From contig CM068581.1 in the NCBI GenBank assembly GCA_035048485.1, positions 59,812,393 through 59,876,392 on the forward strand: 64,000 nt of DNA, read 5' to 3'. Positions 43,534 to 58,800 of this stretch are shown here, one piece after another (position 1 is the stretch's first letter; every line of letters begins with the position of its first letter). Source of the DNA: Pteria penguin (lineage: Eukaryota > Mollusca > Bivalvia > Pterioida > Pteriidae). The notes beneath the pieces are model-generated. The model worked only from the letters and a program-made list of their open reading frames with translations, made no database searches and was not told where the DNA came from. The position numbers and the translations under genes are program-made.

Positions 43534-43830
43534 TTGAGTCAACCGAGAACACTTAAAAGATCATCTTTATATACATATATCTCTTACGTAATGCACAAAA
43601 CTGGTGCCACCATCATACCAGTAACAAAATCATGTTCTGTCAATGAAACATTCTACGATAATCTAAATTACTTTAATCCTTTGAACCCAGTGTCCGCACT
43701 TCCTCTCTTACTTATACTTTGCATCAATGATAACAATTCAACGTTGATATCCCTGAAGTCCCAACTTATTGTGGATGGTATATCATTCAAAAGATTTTAC
43801 GATAATTATTATACATACAAGTTATCCTGA
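43534..43830 (+). other. 98-codon open frame repeated in each satellite copy, probably non-coding
   Basis: The frame opens at TTG; the first ATG is codon 20, leaving 79 codons. It recurs in all later copies with almost no changes (one Val/Ala, one Asn/Tyr, one Cys/Arg), and one copy (61134) has a frameshift near its end. The rest of the unit is equally conserved, so this is array homogenisation, not evidence of selection. No known domain; one Leu-rich stretch (ALPLLLILC). Confidence 0.4.
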
Positions 43831-46800
43831 TTCACAGGCAAAGGCCATCTATCCATGTATTTATACACATATATAGCAGAATCGCACACCCTCTTAAGAC
43901 AGAGTCCCCCCCTCCCCACTTTTCGGGTCTTATTGCGAAGTTTTACAAGAGTCTTAATTTATCTAGGATACAATGTGTAAAACTATCGTGGAAATATCAC
44001 AACATATACGTGTATCAATCCCATGTCTCTGGGCCCTTTGTAAATTTCATATCGTATTAGAGTGAGTACCTAACTGTAAACTCTAATTTCGAGTTGATTT
44101 GTTTTGTAATATTCTCTACGTCCGGCACGCTGATAAGTGATTGACTAATAATTGATCAATCGCATCTTGACCGTTACGGTGTCATTTCATGGTTCATTGC
44201 TCCTTGAAACTAGGAGAATAGCAAAAAGACGGTGCTGTTTTATACTGAAATAAATGATTTGTAATGCGTATCTACTGAATAATGCGGATGGGTGGGGAAT
44301 AGTAGCACGAAGGTAGAGCGATTGCTTTGCATTTCAGCGCTGAAACGAGGATTTAGGACATGTGATCGGTGAATCTTTTAATCAACTACTTCTAATAATA
44401 CGCTAATTCACACCTGGATAACGGTGATTCTGCACGAAATGTATTGGTCGTATAATCATTAAGACCCAGATTAAGATCGTCTTCTGATTGGACGAATCTG
44501 ATTAGGCATGATCACGTGGTCAGCCAAGATCAAAGACGAGTCCAGATTTCACACAGGGATGCCGAAAGACAGCAAACATTCGTACTATGATCAATAATAA
44601 ATGTTTGATGTTCAAATTTTAATATGTGACTGAAGTAAGAAATTCAACAGATATCAAAAATAAACGTAGTATCCTTACATTAGATTGATGATTCGCGCCA
44701 AAGATGCATGCCGTCTAGGACCCCTATAGGTCAATAATGGCCGAAATTTTGTACTGTTGCACAGGGAAAAATCAACGCTTTACTGCTTATACTATGATAA
44801 AAGGCGTGCCGATTTGAGAAAGTTGAGTGATATTTGAATAAATGGAAGTGTTGTTATGCATGGGAAGAAGGGGAACACGAGATGGTAGTTGTGAAAAGGG
44901 GAATAGAAACACGGCAAGTCGCTCTCTTAAAATGGTGTTCAACAAGGTGGCTTTTTATACCCTTTATTATACGTATGAACACCATATGAAAGAAAATTGA
45001 GTCAACCGAGAACACTTAAAAGATCATCTTTATATACATATATCTCTTACGTAATGCACAAAACTGGTGCCACCATCATACCAGTAACAAAATCATGTTC
45101 TGTCAATGAAACATTCTACGATAATCTAAATTACTTTAATCCTTTGAACCCAGTGTCCGCACTTCCTCTCTTACTTATACTTTGCATTAATGATAACAAT
45201 TCAACGTTGATATCCCTGAAGTCCCAACTTATTGTGGATGGTATATCATTCAAAAGATTTTACGATAATTATTATACATACAAGTTATCCTGATTCACAG
45301 GCAAAGGCCATCTATCCATGTATTTATACACATATATAGCAGAATCGCACACCCTCTTAAGACAGAGTCCCCCCCTCTCCCCACTTTTCGGGTCTTATTG
45401 CGAAGTTTTACAAGAGTCTTAATTTATCTAGGATACAATGTGTAAAACTATCGTGGAAATATCACAACATATACGTGTATCAATCCCATGTCTCTGGGCC
45501 CTTTGTAAATTTCATATCGTATTAGAGTGAGTACCTAACTGTAAACTCTAATTTCGAGTTGATTTGTTTTGTAATATTCTCTACGTCCGGCACGCTGATA
45601 AGTGATTGACTAATAATTGATCAATCGCATCTTGACCGTTAAGGTGTCATTTCATGGTTCATTGCTCCTTGAAACTAGGAGAATAGCAAAAAGACGGTGC
45701 TGTTTTATACTGAAATAAATGATTTGTAATGCGTATCTACTGAATAATGCGGATGGGTGGGGAATAGTAGCACGAAGGTAGAGCGATTGCTTTGCATTTC
45801 AGCGCTGAAACGAGGATTTAGGACATGTGATCGGTGAATCTTTTAATCAACTACTTCTAATAATACGCTAATTCACACCTGGATAACGGTGATTCTGCAG
45901 GAAATGTTTTGGTCGTATAATCATTAAGACCCAGATTAAGATCGTCTTCTGATTGGACGAATCTGATTAGGCATGATCACGTGGTCAGCCAAGATCAAAG
46001 ACGAGTCCAGATTTCACACAGGGATGCCGAAAGACAGCAAACATTCGTACTATGATCAATAATAAATGTTTGATGTTCAAATTTTAATATGTGACTGAAG
46101 TAAGAAATTCAACAGATATCAAAAATAAACGTAGTATCCTTACATTAGATTGATGATTCGCGCCAAAGATGCATGCCGTCTAGGACCCCTATAGGTCAAT
46201 AATGGCCGAAATTTTGTACTGTTGCACAGGGAAAAATCAACGCTTTACTGCTTATACTATGATAAAAGGCGTGCCGATTTGAGAAAGTTGAGTGATATTT
46301 GAATAAATGGAAGTGTTGTTATGCATGGGAAGAAGGGGAACACGAGATGGTAGTTGTGAAAAGGGGAATAGAAACACGGCAAGTCGCTCTCTTAAAATGG
46401 TGTTCAACAAGGTGGCTTTTTATACCCTTTATTATACGTATGAACACCATATGAAAGAAAATTGAGTCAACCGAGAACACTTAAAAGATCATCTTTATAT
46501 ACATATATCTCTTACGTAATGCACAAAACTGGTGCCACCATCATACCAGTAACAAAATCATGTTCTGTCAATGAAACATTCTACGATAATCTAAATTACT
46601 TTAATCCTTTGAACCCAGTGTCCGCACTTCCTCTCTTACTTATACTTTGCATCAATGATAACAATTCAACGTTGATATCCCTGAAGTCCCAACTTATTGT
46701 GGATGGTATATCATTCAAAAGATTTTACGATAATTATTATACATACAAGTTATCCTGATTCACAGGCAAAGGCCATCTATCCATGTATTTTTACACATAT

Positions 46801-49800
46801 ATAGCAGAATCGCACACCCTCTTAAGACAGAGTCCCCCCCTCCCCCCCCCTCCCCACTTTTCGGGTCTTATTGCGAAGTTTTACAAGAGTCTTAATTTAT
46901 CTAGGATACAATGTGTAAAACTATCGTGGAAATATCACAACATATACGTGTATCAATCCCATGTCTCTGGGCCCTTTGTAAATTTCATATCGTATTAGAG
47001 TGAGTACCTAACTGTAAACTCTAATTTCGAGTTGATTTGTTTTGTAATATTCTCTACGTCCGGCACGCTGATAAGTGATTGACTAATAATTGATCAATCG
47101 CATCTTGACCGTTACGGTGTCATTTCATGGTTCATTGCTCCTTGAAACTAGGAGAATAGCAAAAAGACGGTGCTGTTTTATACTGAAATAAATGATTTGT
47201 AATGCGTATCTACTGAATAATGCGGATGGGTGGGGAATAGTAGCACGAAGGTAGAGCGATTGCTTTGCATTTCAGCGCTGAAACGAGGATTTAGGACATG
47301 TGATCGGTGAATCTTTTAATCAACTACTTCTAATAATACGCTAATTCACACCTGGATAACGGTGATTCTGCACGAAATGTATTGGTCGTATAATCATTAA
47401 GACCCAGATTAATATCGTCTTCTGATTGGACAAATCTGATTAGGCATGATCACGTGGTCATCCAAGATCAAAGACGAGTCCAGATTTCACACAGGGATGC
47501 CGAAAGACAGCAAACATTCGTACTATGATCAATAATAAATGTTTGATGTTCAAATTTTAATATGTGACTGAAGTAAGAAATTCAACAGATATCAAAAATA
47601 AACCTAGTATCCTTACATTAGATTGATGATTCGCGCCAAAGATGCATGCCGTCTAGGACCCCTATAGGTCAATAATGGCCGAAATTTTGTACTGTTGCAC
47701 AGGGAAAAATCAACGCTTTACTGCTTACACTATGATAAAAGGCGTGCCGATTTGAGAAAGTTGAGTGATATTTGAATAAATGGAAGTGTTGTTATGCATG
47801 GGAAGAAGGGGAACACGAGATGGTAGTTGTGAAAAGGGGAATAGAAACACGGCAAGTCGCTCTCTTAAAATGGTGTTCAACAAGGTGGCTTTTTATACCC
47901 TTTATTATACGTATGAACACCATATGAAAGAAAATTGAGTCAACCGAGAACACTTAAAAGATCATCTTTATATACATATATCTCTTACGTAATGCACAAA
48001 ACTGGTGCCACCATCATACCAGTAACAAAATCATGTTCTGTCAATGAAACATTCTACGATAATCTAAATTACTTTAATCCTTTGAACCCAGTGTCCGCAC
48101 TTCCTCTCTTACTTATACTTTGCATCAATGATAACAATTCAACGTTGATATCCCTGAAGTCCCAACTTATTGTGGATGGTATATCATTCAAAAGATTTTA
48201 CGATAATTATTATACATACAAGTTATCCTGATTCACAGGCAAAGGCCATCTATCCATGTATTTATACACATATATAGCAGAATCGCACACCCTCTTAAGA
48301 CAGAGTCCCCCCCTCTCCCCACTTTTCGGGTCTTATTGCGAAGTTTTACAAGAGTCTTAATTTATCTAGGATACAATGTGTAAAACTATCGTCGAAATAT
48401 AAGAAGATATACGTGTATCAATCCCATGTCTCTGGGCCCTTTGTAAATTTCATATCGTATTAGAGTGAGTACTTAACTGTAAACTCTAATTTCGAGTTGA
48501 TTTGTTTTGTAATATTCTCTACGTCCGGCACGCTGATAAGTGATTGACTAATAATTGATCAATCGCATCTTGACCGTTACGGTGTCATTTCATGGTTCAT
48601 TGCTCCTTGAAACTAGGAGAATAGCAAAAAGACGGTGCTGTTTTATACTGAAATAAATGATTTGTAATGCGTATCTACTGAATAATGCGGATGGGTGGGG
48701 AATAGTAGCACGAAGGTAGAGCGATTGCTTTGCATTTCAGCGCTGAAACCAGGATTTAGGACATGTGATCGGTGAATCTTTTAATCAACTACTTCTAATA
48801 ATACGCTAATTCACACCTGGATAACGGTGATTCTGCACGAAATGTATTGGTCGTATAATCATTAAGACCCAGATTAAGATCGTCTTCTGATTGGACGAAT
48901 CTGATTAGGCATGATCACGTGGTCAGCCAAGATCAAAGACGAGTCCAGATTTCACACAGGGATGCCGAAAGACAGCAAACATTCGTACTATGATCAATAA
49001 TAAATGTTTGATGTTCAAATTTTAATATGTGACTGAAGTAAGAAATTCAACAGATATCAAAAATAAACCTAGTATCCTTACATTAGATTGATGATTCGCG
49101 CCAAAGATGCATGCCGTCTAGGACCCCTATAGGTCAATAATGGCCGAAATTTTGTACTGTTGCACAGGGAAAAATCAACGCTTTACTGCTTACACTATGA
49201 TAAAAGGCGTGCCGATTTGAGAAAGTTGAGTGATATTTGAATAAATGGAAGTGTTGTTATGCATCGGAAGAAGGGGAACACGAGATGGTAGATGTGAAAA
49301 GGGGAATAGAAACACGGCAAGTCGCTCTCTTAAAATGGTGTTCAAGAAGGTGCCTTTTTATACCCTTTATTATACGTATGAACACCATATGAAAGAAAAT
49401 TGAGTCAACCGAGAACACTTAAAAGATCATCTTTATATACATATATCTCTTACGTAATGCACAAAACTGGTGCCACCATCATACCAGTAACAAAATCATG
49501 TTCTGCCAATGAAACATTCTACGATAATCTAAATTACTTTAATCCTTTGAACCCAGTGTCCGCACTTCCTCTCTTACTTATACTTTGCATCAATGATAAC
49601 AATTCAACGTTGATATCCCTGAAGTCCCAACTTATTGTGGATGGTATATCATTCAAAAGATTTTACGATAATTATTATACATACAAGTTATCCTGATTCA
49701 CAGGCAAAGGCCATCTATCCATGTATTTATACACATATATAGCAGAATCGCACACCCTCTTAAGACAGAGTCCCCCCCCCCCTCCCCACTTTTCGGGTCT

Positions 49801-52800
49801 TATTGCGAAGTTTTACAAGAGTCTTAATTTATCTAGGATACAATGTGTAAAACTATCGTGGAAATATCACAACATATACGTGTATCAATCCCATGTCTCT
49901 GGGCCCTTTGTAAATTTCATATCGTATTAGAGTGAGTACTTAACTGTAAACTCTAATTTCGAGTTGATTTGTTTTGTAATATTCTCTACGTCCGGCACGC
50001 TGATAAGTGATTGACTAATAATTGATCAATCGCATCTTGACCGTTACGGTGTCATTTCATGGTTCATTGCTCCTTGAAACTAGGAGAATAGCAAAAAGAC
50101 GGTGCTGTTTTATACTGAAATAAATGATTTGTAATGCGTATCTACTGAATAATGCGGATGGGTGGGGAATAGTAGCACGAAGGTAGAGCGATTGCTTTGC
50201 ATTTCAGCGCTGAAACCAGGATTTAGGACATGTGATCGGTGAATCTTTTAATCAACTACTTCTAATAATACGCTAATTCACACCTGGATAACGGTGATTC
50301 TGCACGAAATGTATTGGTCGTATAATCATTAAGACCCAGATTAAGATCGTCTTCTGATTGGACGAATCTGATTAGGCATGATCACGTGGTCAGCCAAGAT
50401 CAAAGACGAGTCCAGATTTCACACAGGGATGCCGAAAGACAGCAAACATTCGTACTATGATCAATAATAAATGTTTGATGTTCAAATTTTAATATGTGAC
50501 TGAAGTAAGAAATTCAACAGATATCAAAAATAAACCTAGTATCCTTACATTAGATTGATGATTCGCGCCAAAGATGCATGCCGTCTAGGACCCCTATAGG
50601 TCAATAATGGCCGAAATTTTGTACTGTTGCACAGGGAAAAATCAACGCTTTACTGCTTACACTATGATAAAAGGCGTGCCGATTTGAGAAAGTTGAGTGA
50701 TATTTGAATAAATGGAAGTGTTGTTATGCATCGGAAGAAGGGGAACACGAGATGGTAGTTGTGAAAAGGGGAATAGAAACACGGCAAGTCGCTCTCTTAA
50801 AATGGTGTTCAAGAAGGTGCCTTTTTATACCCTTTATTATACGTATGAACACCATATGAAAGAAAATTGAGTCAACCGAGAACACTTAAAAGATCATCTT
50901 TATATACATATATCTCTTACGTAATGCACAAAACTGGTGCCACCATCATACCAGTAACAAAATCATGTTCTGCCAATGAAACATTCTACGATAATCTAAA
51001 TTACTTTAATCCTTTGAACCCAGTGTCCGCACTTCCTCTCTTACTTATACTTTGCATCAATGATAACAATTCAACGTTGATATCCCTGAAGTCCCAACTT
51101 ATTGTGGATGGTATATCATTCAAAAGATTTTACGATAATTATTATACATACAAGTTATCCTGATTCACAGGCAAAGGCCATCTATCCATGTATTTATACA
51201 CATATATAGCAGAATCGCACACCCTCTTAAGACAGAGTCCCCCCTCCCCACTTTTCGGGTCTTATTGCGAAGTTTTACAAGAGTCTTAATTTATCTAGGA
51301 TACAATGTGTAAAACTATCGTGGAAATATCACAACATATACGTGTATCAATCCCATGTCTCTGGGCCCTTTGTAAATTTCATATCGTATTAGAGTGAGTA
51401 CTTAACTGTAAACTCTAATTTCGAGTTGATTTGTTTTGTAATATTCTCTACGTCCGGCACGCTGATAAGTGATTGACTAATAATTGATCAATCGCATCTT
51501 GACCGTTACGGTGTCATTTCATGGTTCATTGCTCCTTGAAACTAGGAGAATAGCAAAAAGACGGTGCTGTTTTATACTGAAATAAATGATTTGTAATGCG
51601 TATCTACTGAATAATGCGGATAGGTGGGGAATAGTAGCACGAAGGTAGAGCGATTGCTTTGCATTTCAGCGCTGAAACCAGGATTTAGGACATGTGATCG
51701 GTGAATCTTTTAATCAACTACTTCTAATAATACGCTAATTCACACCTGGATAACGGTGATTCTGCACGAAATGTATTGGTCGTATAATCATTAAGACCCA
51801 GATTAATATCGTCTTCTGATTGGACAAATCTGATTAGGCATGATCACGTGGTCAGCCAAGATCAAAGACGAGTCCAGATTTCACACAGGGATGCCGAAAG
51901 ACAGCAAACATTTGTACTATGATCAATAATAAATGTTTGATGTTCAAATTTTAATATGTGACTGAAGTAAGAAATTCAACAGATATCAAAAATAAACGTA
52001 GTATCCTTACATTAGATTGATGATTCGCGCCAAAGATGCATGCCGTCTAGGACCCCTATAGGTCAATAATGGCCGAAATTTTGTACTGTTGCACAGGGAA
52101 AAATCAACGCTTTACTGCTTACACTATGATAAAAGGCGTGCCGATTTGAGAAAGTTGAGTGATATTTGAATAAATGGAAGTGTTGTTATGCATGGGAAGA
52201 AGGGGAACACGAGATGGTAGTTGTGAAAAGGGGAATAGAAACACGGCAAGTCGCTCTCTTAAAATGGTGTTCAACAAGGTGGCTTTTTATACCCTTTATT
52301 ATACGTATGAACACCATATGAAAGAAAATTGAGTCAACCGAGAACACTTAAAAGATCATCTTTATATACATATATCTCTTACGTAATGCACAAAACTGGT
52401 GCCACCATCATACCAGTAACAAAATCATGTTCTGCCAATGAAACATTCTACGATAATCTAAATTACTTTAATCCTTTGAACCCAGTGTCCGCACTTCCTC
52501 TCTTACTTATACTTTGCATCAATGATAACAATTCAACGTTGATATCCCTGAAGTCCCAACTTATTGTGGATGGTATATCATTCAAAAGATTTTACGATAA
52601 TTATTATACATACAAGTTATCCTGATTCACAGGCAAAGGCCATCTATCCATGTATTTATACACATATATAGCAGAATCGCACACCCTCTTAAGACAGAGT
52701 CCCCCCCCCCCCCTCCCCACTTTTCGGGTCTTATTGCGAAGTTTTACAAGAGTCTTAATTTATCTAGGATACAATGTGTAAAACTATCGTGGAAATATCA

Positions 52801-55800
52801 CAACATATACGTGTATCAATCCCATGTCTCTGGGCCCTTTGTAAATTTCATATCGTATTAGAGTGAGTACTTAACTGTAAACTCTAATTTCGAGTTGATT
52901 TGTTTTGTAATATTCTCTACGTCCGGCACGCTGATAAGTGATTGACTAATAATTGATCAATCGCATCTTGACCGTTACGGTGTCATTTCATGGTTCATTG
53001 CTCCTTGAAACTAGGAGAATAGCAAAAAGACGGTGCTGTTTTATACTGAAATAAATGATTTGTAATGCGTATCTACTGAATAATGCGGATGGGTGGGGAA
53101 TAGTAGCACGAAGGTAGAGCGATTGCTTTGCATTTCAGCGCTGAAACCAGGATTTAGGACATGTGATCGGTGAATCTTTTACTCAACTACTTCTAATAAT
53201 ACGCTAATTCACACCTGGATAACGGTGATTCTGCACGAAATGTATTGGTCGTATAATCATTAAGACCCAGATTAATATCGTCTTCTGATTGGACAAATCT
53301 GATTAGGCATGATCACGTGGTCAGCCAAGATCAAAGACGAGTCCAGATTTCACACAGGGATGCCGAAAGACAGCAAACATTTGTACTATGATCAATAATA
53401 AATGTTTGATGTTCAAATTTTAATATGTGACTGAAGTAAGAAATTCAACAGATATCAAAAATAAACGTAGTATCCTTACATTAGATTGATGATTCGCGCC
53501 AAAGATGCATGCCGTCTAGGACCCCTATAGGTCAATAATGGCCGAAATTTTGTACTGTTGCACAGGGAAAAATCAACGCTTTACTGCTTACACTATGATA
53601 AAAGGCGTGCCGATTTGAGAAAGTTGAGTGATATTTGAATAAATGGAAGTGTTGTTATGCATGGGAAGAAGGGGAACACGAGATGGTAGTTGTGAAAAGG
53701 GGAATAGAAACACGGCAAGTCGCTCTCTTAAAATGGTGTTCAACAAGGTGGCTTTTTATACCCTTTATTATACGTATGAACATCATATGAAAGAAAATTG
53801 AGTCAACCGAGAACACTTAAAAGATCATCTTTATATACATATATCTCTTACGTAATGCACAAAACTGGTGCCACCATCATACCAGTAACAAAATCATGTT
53901 CTGTCAATGAAACATTCTACGATAATCTAAATTACTTTAATCCTTTGAACCCAGTGTCCGCACTTCCTCTCTTACTTATACTTTGCATCAATGATAACAA
54001 TTCAACGTTGATATCCCTGAAGTCCCAACTTATTGTGGATGGTATATCATTCAAAAGATTTTACGATAATTATTATACATACAAGTTATCCTGATTCACA
54101 GGCAAAGGCCATCTATCCATGTATTTATACACATATATAGCAGAATCGCACACCCTCTTAAGACAGAGTCCCCCCTCCCCCCCCCCCCCTCCCACTTTTC
54201 GGGTCTTATTGCGAAGTTTTACAAGAGTCTTAATTTATCTAGGATACAATGTGTAAAACTATCGTGGAAATATCACAACATATACGTGTATCAATCCCAT
54301 GTCTCTGGGCCCTTTGTAAATTTCATATCGTATTAGAGTGAGTACTTAACTGTAAACTCTAATTTCGAGTTGATTTGTTTTGTAATATTCTCTACGTCCG
54401 GCACGCTGATAAGTGATTGACTAATAATTGATCAATCGCATCTTGACCGTTACGGTGTCATTTCATGGTTCATTGCTCCTTGAAACTAGGAGAATAGCAA
54501 AAAGACGGTGCTGTTTTATACTGAAATAAATGATTTGTAATGCGTATCTACTGAATAATGCGGATGGGTGGGGAATAGTAGCACGAAGGTAGAGCGATTC
54601 CTTTGCATTTCAGCGCTGAAACGAGGATTTAGGACATGTGATCGGTGAATCTTTTAATCAACTACTTATAATAATACGCTAATTCACACCTGGATAACGG
54701 TGATTCTGCACGAAATGTATTGGTCGTATAATCATTAAGACCCAGATTAATATCGTCTTCTGATTGGACAAATCTGATTAGGCATGATCACGTGGTCAGC
54801 CAAGATCAAAGACGAGTCCAGATTTCACACAGGGATGCCGAAAGACAGCAAACATTCGTACTATGATCAATAATAAATGTTTGATGTTCAAATTTTAATA
54901 TGTGACTGAAGTAAGAAATTCAACAGATATCAAAAATAAACCTAGTATCCTTACATTAGATTGATGATTCGCGCAAAAGATGCATGCCGTCTAGGACCCC
55001 TATAGGTCAATAATGGCCGAAATTTTGTACTGTTGCACAGGGAAAAATCAACGCTTTACTGCTTACACTATGATAAAAGGCGTGCCGATTTGAGAAAGTT
55101 GAGTGATATTTGAATAAATGGAAGTGTTGTTATGCATGAGAAGAAGGGGAACACGAGATGGTAGTTGTGAAAAGGGGAATAGAAACACGGCAAGTCGCTC
55201 TCTTAAAATGGTGTTCAACAAGGTGGCTTTTTATACCCTTTATTATACGTATGAACACCATATGAAAGAAAATTGAGTCAACCGAGAACACTTAAAAGAT
55301 CATCTTTATATACATATATCTCACGTAATGCACAAAACTGGTGCCACCATCATACCAGTAACAAAATCATGTTCTGTCAATGAAACATTCTACGATAATC
55401 TAAATTACTTTAATCCTTTGAACCCAGTGTCCGCACTTCCTCTCTTACTTATACTTCGCATCAATGATAACAATTCAACGTTGATATCCCTGAAGTCCCA
55501 ACTTATTGTGGATGGTATATCATTCAAAAGATTTTACGATAATTATTATACATACAAGTTATCCTGATTCACAGGCAAAGGCCATCTATCCATGTATTTA
55601 TACACATATATAGCAGAATCGCACACCCTCTGAAGACAGTCCCCCCCCCCCCCCTCCCCACTTTTCGGGTCTTATTGCGAAGTTTTACAAGAGTCTTAAT
55701 TTATCTAGGATACAATGTGTAAAACTATCGTGGAAATATAACAAGATATACGTGTATCAATCCCATGTCTCTGGGCCCTTTGTAAATTTCATATCGTATT

Positions 55801-58800
55801 AGAGTGAGTACTTAACTGTAAACTCTAATTTCGAGTTGATTTGTTTTGTAATATTCTCTACGTCCGGCACGCTGATAAGTGATTGACTACTAATTGATCA
55901 ATCGCATCTTGACCGTTACGGTGTCATTTCATGGTTCATTGCTCCTTGAAACTAGGAGAATAGCAAAAAGACGGTGCTGTTTTATACTGAAATAAATGAT
56001 TTGTAATGCGTATCTACTGAATAATGCGGATGGGTGGGGAATAGTAGCACGAAGGTAGAGCGATTGCTTTGCATTTCAGCGCTGAAACCAGGATTTAGGA
56101 CATGTGATCGGTGAATCTTTTAATCAACTACTTCTAATAATACGCTAATTCACACCTGGATAACGGTGATTCTGCACGAAATGTATTGGTCGTATAATCA
56201 TTAAGACCCAGATTAATATCGTCTTCTGATTGGACGAATCTGATTAGGCATGATCACGTGGTCAGCCAAGATCAAAGACGAGTCCAGATTTCACACAGGG
56301 ATGCCGAAAGACAGCAAACATTCGTACTATGATCAATAATAAATGTTTGATGTTCAAATTTTAATATGTGACTGAAGTAAGAAATTCAACAGATATCAAA
56401 AATAAACCTAGTATCCTTACATTAGATTGATGATTCGCGCCAAAGATGCATGCCGTCTAGGACCCCTATAGGTCAATAATGGCCGAAATTTTGTACTGTT
56501 GCACAGGGAAAAATCAACGCTTTACTGCTTACACTATGATAAAAGGCGTGCCGATTTGAGAAAGTTGAGTGATATTTGAATAAATGGAAGTGTTGTTATG
56601 CATGGGAAGAAGGGAACACGAGATGGTAGTTGTGAAAAGGGGAATAGAAACACGGCAAGTCGCTCTCTTAAAATGGTGTTCAAGAAGGTGGCTTTTTATA
56701 CCCTTTATTATACGTATGAACACCATATGAAAGAAAATTGAGTCAACCGAGAACACTTAAAAGATCATCTTTATATACATATATCTCTTACGTAATGCAC
56801 AAAACTGGTGCCACCATCATACCAGTAACAAAATCATGTTCTGTCAATGAAACATTCTACGATAATCTAAATTACTTTAATCCTTTGAACCCAGTGTCCG
56901 CACTTCCTCTCTTACTTATACTTTGCATCAATGATAACAATTCAACGTTGATATCCCTGAAGTCCCAACTTATTGTGGATGGTATATCATTCAAAAGATT
57001 TTACGATAATTATTATACATACAAGTTATCCTGATTCACAGGCAAAGGCCATCTATCCATGTATTTATACACATATATAGCAGAATCGCACACCCTCTTA
57101 AGACAGAGTCCCCCCTCCCCACTTTTCGGGTCTTATTGCGAAGTTTTACAAGAGTCTTAATTTATATAGGATACAATGTGTAAAACTATCGTGGAAATAT
57201 CACAACATATACGTGTATCAATCCCATGTCTCTGGGCCCTTTGTAAATTTCATATCGTATTAGAGTGAGTACTTAACTGTAAACTCTAATTTCGAGTTGA
57301 TTTGTTTTGTAATATTCTCTACGTCCGGCACGCTGATAAGTGATTGACTAATAATTGATCAATCGCATCTTGACCGTTAAGGTGTCATTTCATGGTTCAT
57401 TGCTCCTTGAAACTAGGAGAATAGCAAAAAGACGGTGCTGTTTTATACTGAAATAAATGATTTGTAATGCGTATCTACTGAATAATGCGGATGGGTGGGG
57501 AATAGTAGCACGAAGGTAGAGCGATTGCTTTGCATTTCAGCGCTGAAACGAGGATTTAGGACATGTGATCGGTGAATCTTTTAATCAACTACTTCTAATA
57601 ATACGCTAATTCACACCTGGATAACGGTGATTCTGCAGGAAATGTTTTGGTCGTATAATCATTAAGACCCAGATTAATATCGTCTTCTGATTGGACGAAT
57701 CTGATTAGGCATGATCACGTGGTCAGCCAAGATCAAAGACGAGTCCAGATTTCACACAGGGATGCCGAAAGACAGCAAACATTTGTACTATGATCAATAA
57801 TAAATGTTTGATGTTCAAATTTTAATATGTGACTGAAGTAAGAAATTCAACAGATATCAAAAATAAACGTAGTATCCTTACATTAGATTGATGATTCGCG
57901 CCAAAGATGCATGCCGTCTAGGACCCCTATAGGTCAATAATGGCCGAAATTTTGTACTGTTGCACAGGGAAAAATCAACGCTTTACTGCTTACACTATGA
58001 TAAAAGGCGTGCCGATTTGAGAAAGTTGAGTGATATTTGAATAAATGGAAGTGTTGTTATGCATGGGAAGAAGGGGAACACGAGATGGTAGTTGTGAAAA
58101 GGGGAATAGAAACACGGCAAGTCGCTCTCTTAAAATGGTGTTCAACAAGGTGGCTTTTTATACCCTTTATTATACGTATGAACACCATATGAAAGAAAAT
58201 TGAGTCAACCGAGAACACTTAAAAGATCATCTTTATATACATATATCTCTTACGTAATGCACAAAACTGGTGCCACCATCATACCAGTAACAAAATCATG
58301 TTCTGTCAATGAAACATTCTACGATAATCTAAATTACTTTAATCCTTTGAACCCAGTGTCCGCACTTCCTCTCTTACTTATACTTTGCATCTATGATAAC
58401 AATTCAACGTTGATATCCCTGAAGTCCCAACTTATTGTGGATGGTATATCATTCAAAAGATTTTACGATAATTATTATACATACAAGTTATCCTGATTCA
58501 CAGGCAAAGGCCATCTATCCATGTATTTATACACATATATAGCAGAATCGCACACCCTCTTAAGACAGAGTCCCCCCTCCCCACTTTTCGGGTCTTATTG
58601 CGAAGTTTTACAAGAGTCTTAATTTATCTAGGATACAATGTGTAAAACTATCGTGGAAATATCACAACATATACGTGTATCAATCCCATGTCTCTGGGCC
58701 CTTTGTAAATTTCATATCGTATTAGAGTGAGTACCTAACTGTAAACTCTAATTTCGAGTTGATTTGTTTTGTAATATTCTCTACGTCCGGCACGCTGATA